Below are positions 61,444 to 64,000 of a stretch of 64,000 bases of DNA, one piece after another. This DNA is from Kaistella palustris DSM 21579. Lineage in GTDB: Bacteria > Bacteroidota > Bacteroidia > Flavobacteriales > Weeksellaceae. A program made the translations under genes and the position numbers. The stretch lies in the NCBI RefSeq assembly GCF_000422265.1, contig NZ_KE383812.1:324091-388090 (forward strand), given 5' to 3'. How positions within the stretch are numbered: the stretch's first letter is position 1; each line of letters starts with the position of its first letter. The notes beneath the pieces are model-generated. The model did not search any database. It was not told the DNA's origin and was given only the letters and a program-made list of their open reading frames with translations.

Positions 61444-62523
61444 ATGAATACAAAATTTAATGAACTGCAAAATGCGAAAGCTAAAAACTGTGTCACCATA
61501 ATTTTAAACACGCACCGTACTTTGCCGGACAATGAGAAAGATCCACTATTGCTTAAGAATTTACTGAAAGATGCAGAAGAGCAGCTGCTGAATTCTTTGC
61601 CTAAAAAAGACGCTGATTCAATCCTCGATAAACTCACAGATCTTGAAGCGGCGATCGATCACCGGCACAACCTGGAAAGCCTGTTGCTGTTCGTAAATGC
61701 AGAACTCGGAATTTCGGAATACGTTCGCCTGCCGTTTGGTGTAACCAACCGTGTTGTTATCGGTGACCGATTTGCAACCCGCGACCTGCTGCGTGCCCGG
61801 AATAAAACAACCGGCTACTACGTTTTGGTCTTAAGCCAGCAGAAAATACGCTTTATGGAAGCTGAGAACAGCCGGCTTGTAAAGGAGTTTACTGAACCCT
61901 TCCCTGTCATCAATACAGACTTCCAACCGGAAGTTGGGGTTGAAGGTTCAAATGCGAACCGACAGACCAATCTAATCGCAGAGTTCTTCAACCGGACAGA
62001 TAAAGAAGTGAATAAGATCCGTGCAACGAAAAAGCTTCCCGTTCTTATTTGCAGCGAAGAAGAAAATTATTACGAATATTTAAAAATTGCTGATGAAAAA
62101 GACAGTATTTATCAGACTTTTGTAAAAGGTAACCGCCTTGACGAAAAAGCCGAATCACTCGTAGAAAATGCCTGGCCACTTGTAAAGGAACATATTAAGG
62201 ATGCTAATCTGAAAAAGTTGCAAAATGTTAAAGATGATCCCATAGCGCACAACCTGATCACCGACATCACCGAGATTTACCGCGCCGTGCAGGAAGGCCG
62301 CGTGCAGACATTATTCGTAGAGGCGGAAAACACGCAACCCGCAAAAGTCGAAAACAGTGCTGTAACCCTGCTCAATTCAAATGACAAGCTCTCTGGCGCC
62401 ACAACTGCAGATATCTACGATGATCTTCTTCAGATGAATACCGAAAAAGGTGGAGACGCAGTCTTTTTACCAGCCGGTTCCTTAAAAGACTGGAACGGTT
62501 TGGGAGCGCTCCTGAGATATTAA
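61444..62523 (+). CDS. baeRF-type protein (bacterial archaeo-eukaryotic release factor family)
   Basis: 359 residues. KNCVTIILNTHRTLPDNEKDPLLLKNLLKDAEEQLL and the YYVLVLSQQKIRFMEAENSRLVKEF stretch followed by AEFFNRTDKEVNKI fit the baeRF3-like group, distant relatives of eRF1/Pelota domains. These are thought to act on stalled ribosomes, but no experiment is known to me for this branch. The C-terminal segment LQEGRVQTLFVEAE and LNSNDKLSGATTADIYDDLLQMNTEKGG also recalls the family. Single gene. Confidence 0.7.
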   Translation: MNTKFNELQNAKAKNCVTIILNTHRTLPDNEKDPLLLKNLLKDAEEQLLNSLPKKDADSILDKLTDLEAAIDHRHNLESLLLFVNAELGISEYVRLPFGVTNRVVIGDRFATRDLLRARNKTTGYYVLVLSQQKIRFMEAENSRLVKEFTEPFPVINTDFQPEVGVEGSNANRQTNLIAEFFNRTDKEVNKIRATKKLPVLICSEEENYYEYLKIADEKDSIYQTFVKGNRLDEKAESLVENAWPLVKEHIKDANLKKLQNVKDDPIAHNLITDITEIYRAVQEGRVQTLFVEAENTQPAKVENSAVTLLNSNDKLSGATTADIYDDLLQMNTEKGGDAVFLPAGSLKDWNGLGALLRY

Positions 62524-62554
62524 TAAAATCCTCAACCGGTTTCCCCGCACCTGT

Positions 62555-63400
62555 TTAAAGATGCTTCCTCAGGAAATCTATTGAAAGCTCAGTCGCTGTC
62601 TGCAGATCTGCAGGCAGCGATTTTTCTGTCCATGGTTCCGAAGCGCCAAATGTGTGATTCGCACCTTCAATCAGTTTAAGTTCCGATGTTTTGCACCATT
62701 CGTTGAGCAGTAAAGCTTCCTTATCTTTTACAGCATCATCTTCCGTTCCCTGGATTATTAAAAAAGGTTTTTCCAGATGTTGCGCTGCGTACTGAACATC
62801 GAAACGGGTTTCATTTTGCTCAAAATCTTCAAAAAACTGAAAATAATGCGGCATCTGCTGGTGTGTTCTTTTATTTTCAGAATACATTACGCCGGAGGTT
62901 TTCCAGTCGTCAAACCGCTGCTGCGAGGGGAAACGGTAACGGAAATTACTTACGCCGGCCAGCGTTACAAGTGCTTTTACACGCTCGTCTTCAAAAGCTT
63001 TTATCACCGTTATGCCGCCGCCACGGCTGTGACCGATCACCGCGACCTTATTCCCGTCAACATTTTCTTCCTTTAAAAAGTGGTTTAGAACTGTGTCGTA
63101 ATCGGACATTTCCTTACTGAAGTTATTATTTCCAAAAGCTTCAAGATCTGCAAATTCTTGGGGTTTGTCGGGCGTGGTTCCGTTGTGCGAAAAATTAAAT
63201 TTCACAAAAAAGAAGCCGGCTTCCGCAAATTTTTCCGCCATCAGCTCCCAGGCTCCCCAATCTTTATATCCTTTGTAACCGTGTGCAAAAATTACGAGCG
63301 GCAGCTTTTGCTCGTTTATAGGGTAAAAAGCATCAGCCAGAAAATCGCGTGTTGCACTGTTATTGAGTTTTATATTTTTCTCCGATTTAATGTTTTCCAT
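62555..63400 (-). CDS. alpha/beta hydrolase (dienelactone-hydrolase-like)
   Basis: 281 residues, cytosolic. Nucleophile elbow GHSRGGG (Ser at about 123), oxyanion segment FAHGYKGYKDWGAWELMAEKFAEAGFFFVKFNFSHNG, and a late EGANHTFG with the catalytic His. Substrate unknown; could be esterase or peptidase-like. Convergent with the baeRF-type gene. Confidence 0.87.
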   Translation of the reverse strand: MENIKSEKNIKLNNSATRDFLADAFYPINEQKLPLVIFAHGYKGYKDWGAWELMAEKFAEAGFFFVKFNFSHNGTTPDKPQEFADLEAFGNNNFSKEMSDYDTVLNHFLKEENVDGNKVAVIGHSRGGGITVIKAFEDERVKALVTLAGVSNFRYRFPSQQRFDDWKTSGVMYSENKRTHQQMPHYFQFFEDFEQNETRFDVQYAAQHLEKPFLIIQGTEDDAVKDKEALLLNEWCKTSELKLIEGANHTFGASEPWTEKSLPADLQTATELSIDFLRKHL

Positions 63401-63614
63401 TTTTTAATGATTTTCAGGATTATTGGCGCCAACCAAAATTACTCAATTTATGGGCGCACAACCGCTACATATTTGTAACTTTCAATAAAGTTTGCATTTT
63501 TAAAGTTTAGTTTCTCTCAAAAACAATTTCATCAAACGCAAATACTATTACGTATTAGGTGTTGTCGTAAAAATCACATCTAATCAGCGGCAGCTTCATT
63601 TTCGAAAGCAACCA

Positions 63615-63648
63615 AATAAAAAAACGCCTGAAAAAAATTCAGACGTTT
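63615..63648 (-). terminator. terminator after the M13 peptidase gene
   Basis: On the minus strand AACGTCTGAA / TTCAGGCGTT stem with T-loop followed by T7. Confidence 0.8.
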
Positions 63649-63654
63649 CAAATT

Positions 63655-64000
63655 TTACCAGATCTTAATTCTTTGTTCCGGTGCTTTGTAAAGCGCATCA
63701 CCCGGTTTAATGTCGAAGGCGGTATAAAACGCATCCTGATTTACCAACGGTGCAAAAGCCCGGAAATATCCCGGCGAGTGTGGATCGGTTTTCACCTGGT
63801 TTACCATATATTTTTCCGTAGATTTTGTTCTCCAGACTGTGGCCCAACTCATAAAGAAGCGCTGATCCTGCGTAAATCCGCTGATCTTCCCGGGATTGCC
63901 ATGATCTTTCAGGTACATCTGCAGTGCAGTATAAGCCACTGCTACACCACCAAGGTCGCCAATGTTTTCACCGCTCGTAAATTTCCCATTAATGAAACTG
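63655..64000 (-). CDS. M13 family metallopeptidase, C-terminal part (runs off window)
   Basis: Frame is open from the window end to 63655, 114 residues of the 3' end. SFINGKFTSGENIGDLGGVAVAYTALQMYL contains the neprilysin GENIxDxGG motif holding the third zinc ligand (Glu), and DQRFFMSWATVWRTK, HSPGYFRAFAPLVNQDAFYTAFDIKPGDALYKAPEQRIKIW is the classical C-terminus ending in W. The HExxH part lies upstream, outside the window. Normal members are secreted, about 680 residues. Confidence 0.93.
   Translation of the reverse strand, partial: SFINGKFTSGENIGDLGGVAVAYTALQMYLKDHGNPGKISGFTQDQRFFMSWATVWRTKSTEKYMVNQVKTDPHSPGYFRAFAPLVNQDAFYTAFDIKPGDALYKAPEQRIKIW

Overview
The window reads as ordinary chromosome from a Bacteroidota bacterium, most likely a Flavobacteriia member close to Chryseobacterium/Kaistella (Weeksellaceae). 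Evidence: a gldKLMN block plus gldD and a porZ-like gene (gliding/type IX secretion), DUF4270, DUF1501/DUF1800 and SusD-era style lipoproteins, no visible Shine-Dalgarno leaders, and repeated TAnnTTTG promoter elements. No rRNA, CRISPR array, intact insertion sequence or prophage was seen. The genus is an inference from gene content only.

Layout. 0-5 kb: tRNA/rRNA modification genes (tsaD, rsmE, trmH-type), then a repeat-rich gap (five 84-bp tandem copies and two strong inverted repeats), ansA and tRNA-Ser. 5-11 kb: FAD oxidoreductase and the gldK-gldL-gldM-gldN operon (minus strand). 11-16.4 kb: glmS, a DUF4270 lipoprotein, a short GT5 glycogen-synthase-like protein, panC. 16.4-17 kb: tRNA-Lys, tRNA-Leu, tRNA-Lys. 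17-28 kb: aroK, S4 protein, FKBP-like lipoprotein, acyltransferase, recO-porZ, a 5'-nucleotidase encoded as two separate genes, dapA, a cobalamin-binding-type protein, mgtE. 28-31.6 kb: rpsO, a GlsB/YeaQ membrane protein, pnp.

31.6-36.7 kb is a strikingly AT-rich island holding two coupled minus-strand genes: a 132-residue protein (MDP... hydrophobic/helical N-terminus, Gly/Asn-rich C-terminus) and a 1448-residue STAND-type P-loop NTPase with a very long unrecognised C-terminal region. The last 16 residues of the small protein and residues 14-29 of the NTPase carry the same Gly-Gly-x-Phe-x-x-Gly-Asp-Asn-Asn motif. This is the arrangement known for effector/NLR pairs that signal through amyloid-like motifs, and I consider it the best candidate for an undescribed (anti-phage/programmed-death type) system here.

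36.7-48.3 kb: a gene usually labelled tryptophanase whose diagnostic residues are those of tyrosine phenol-lyase, a DUF1501/DUF1800 pair, a nitronate-monooxygenase-like enzyme, two SurA/PpiC-type periplasmic foldases, a PfkB kinase, gldD and mutY. 48.3-53.2 kb: HU, a 29-residue extremely basic protein (likely ribosomal), RNase G, a NUDIX hydrolase, a PlsC-like acyltransferase and two unknown proteins. 53.2-60.5 kb: tyrosine/homogentisate catabolism (hmgA, hppD, fahA) with a CoA-transferase, a flavin reductase and an AT-rich GxxExxY gene inserted among them. 60.5-64 kb: TMEM175-like channel, a baeRF-type protein, an alpha/beta hydrolase and the 3' end of an M13 metallopeptidase running off the window.

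All calls come from reading the sequence; no database search was run.
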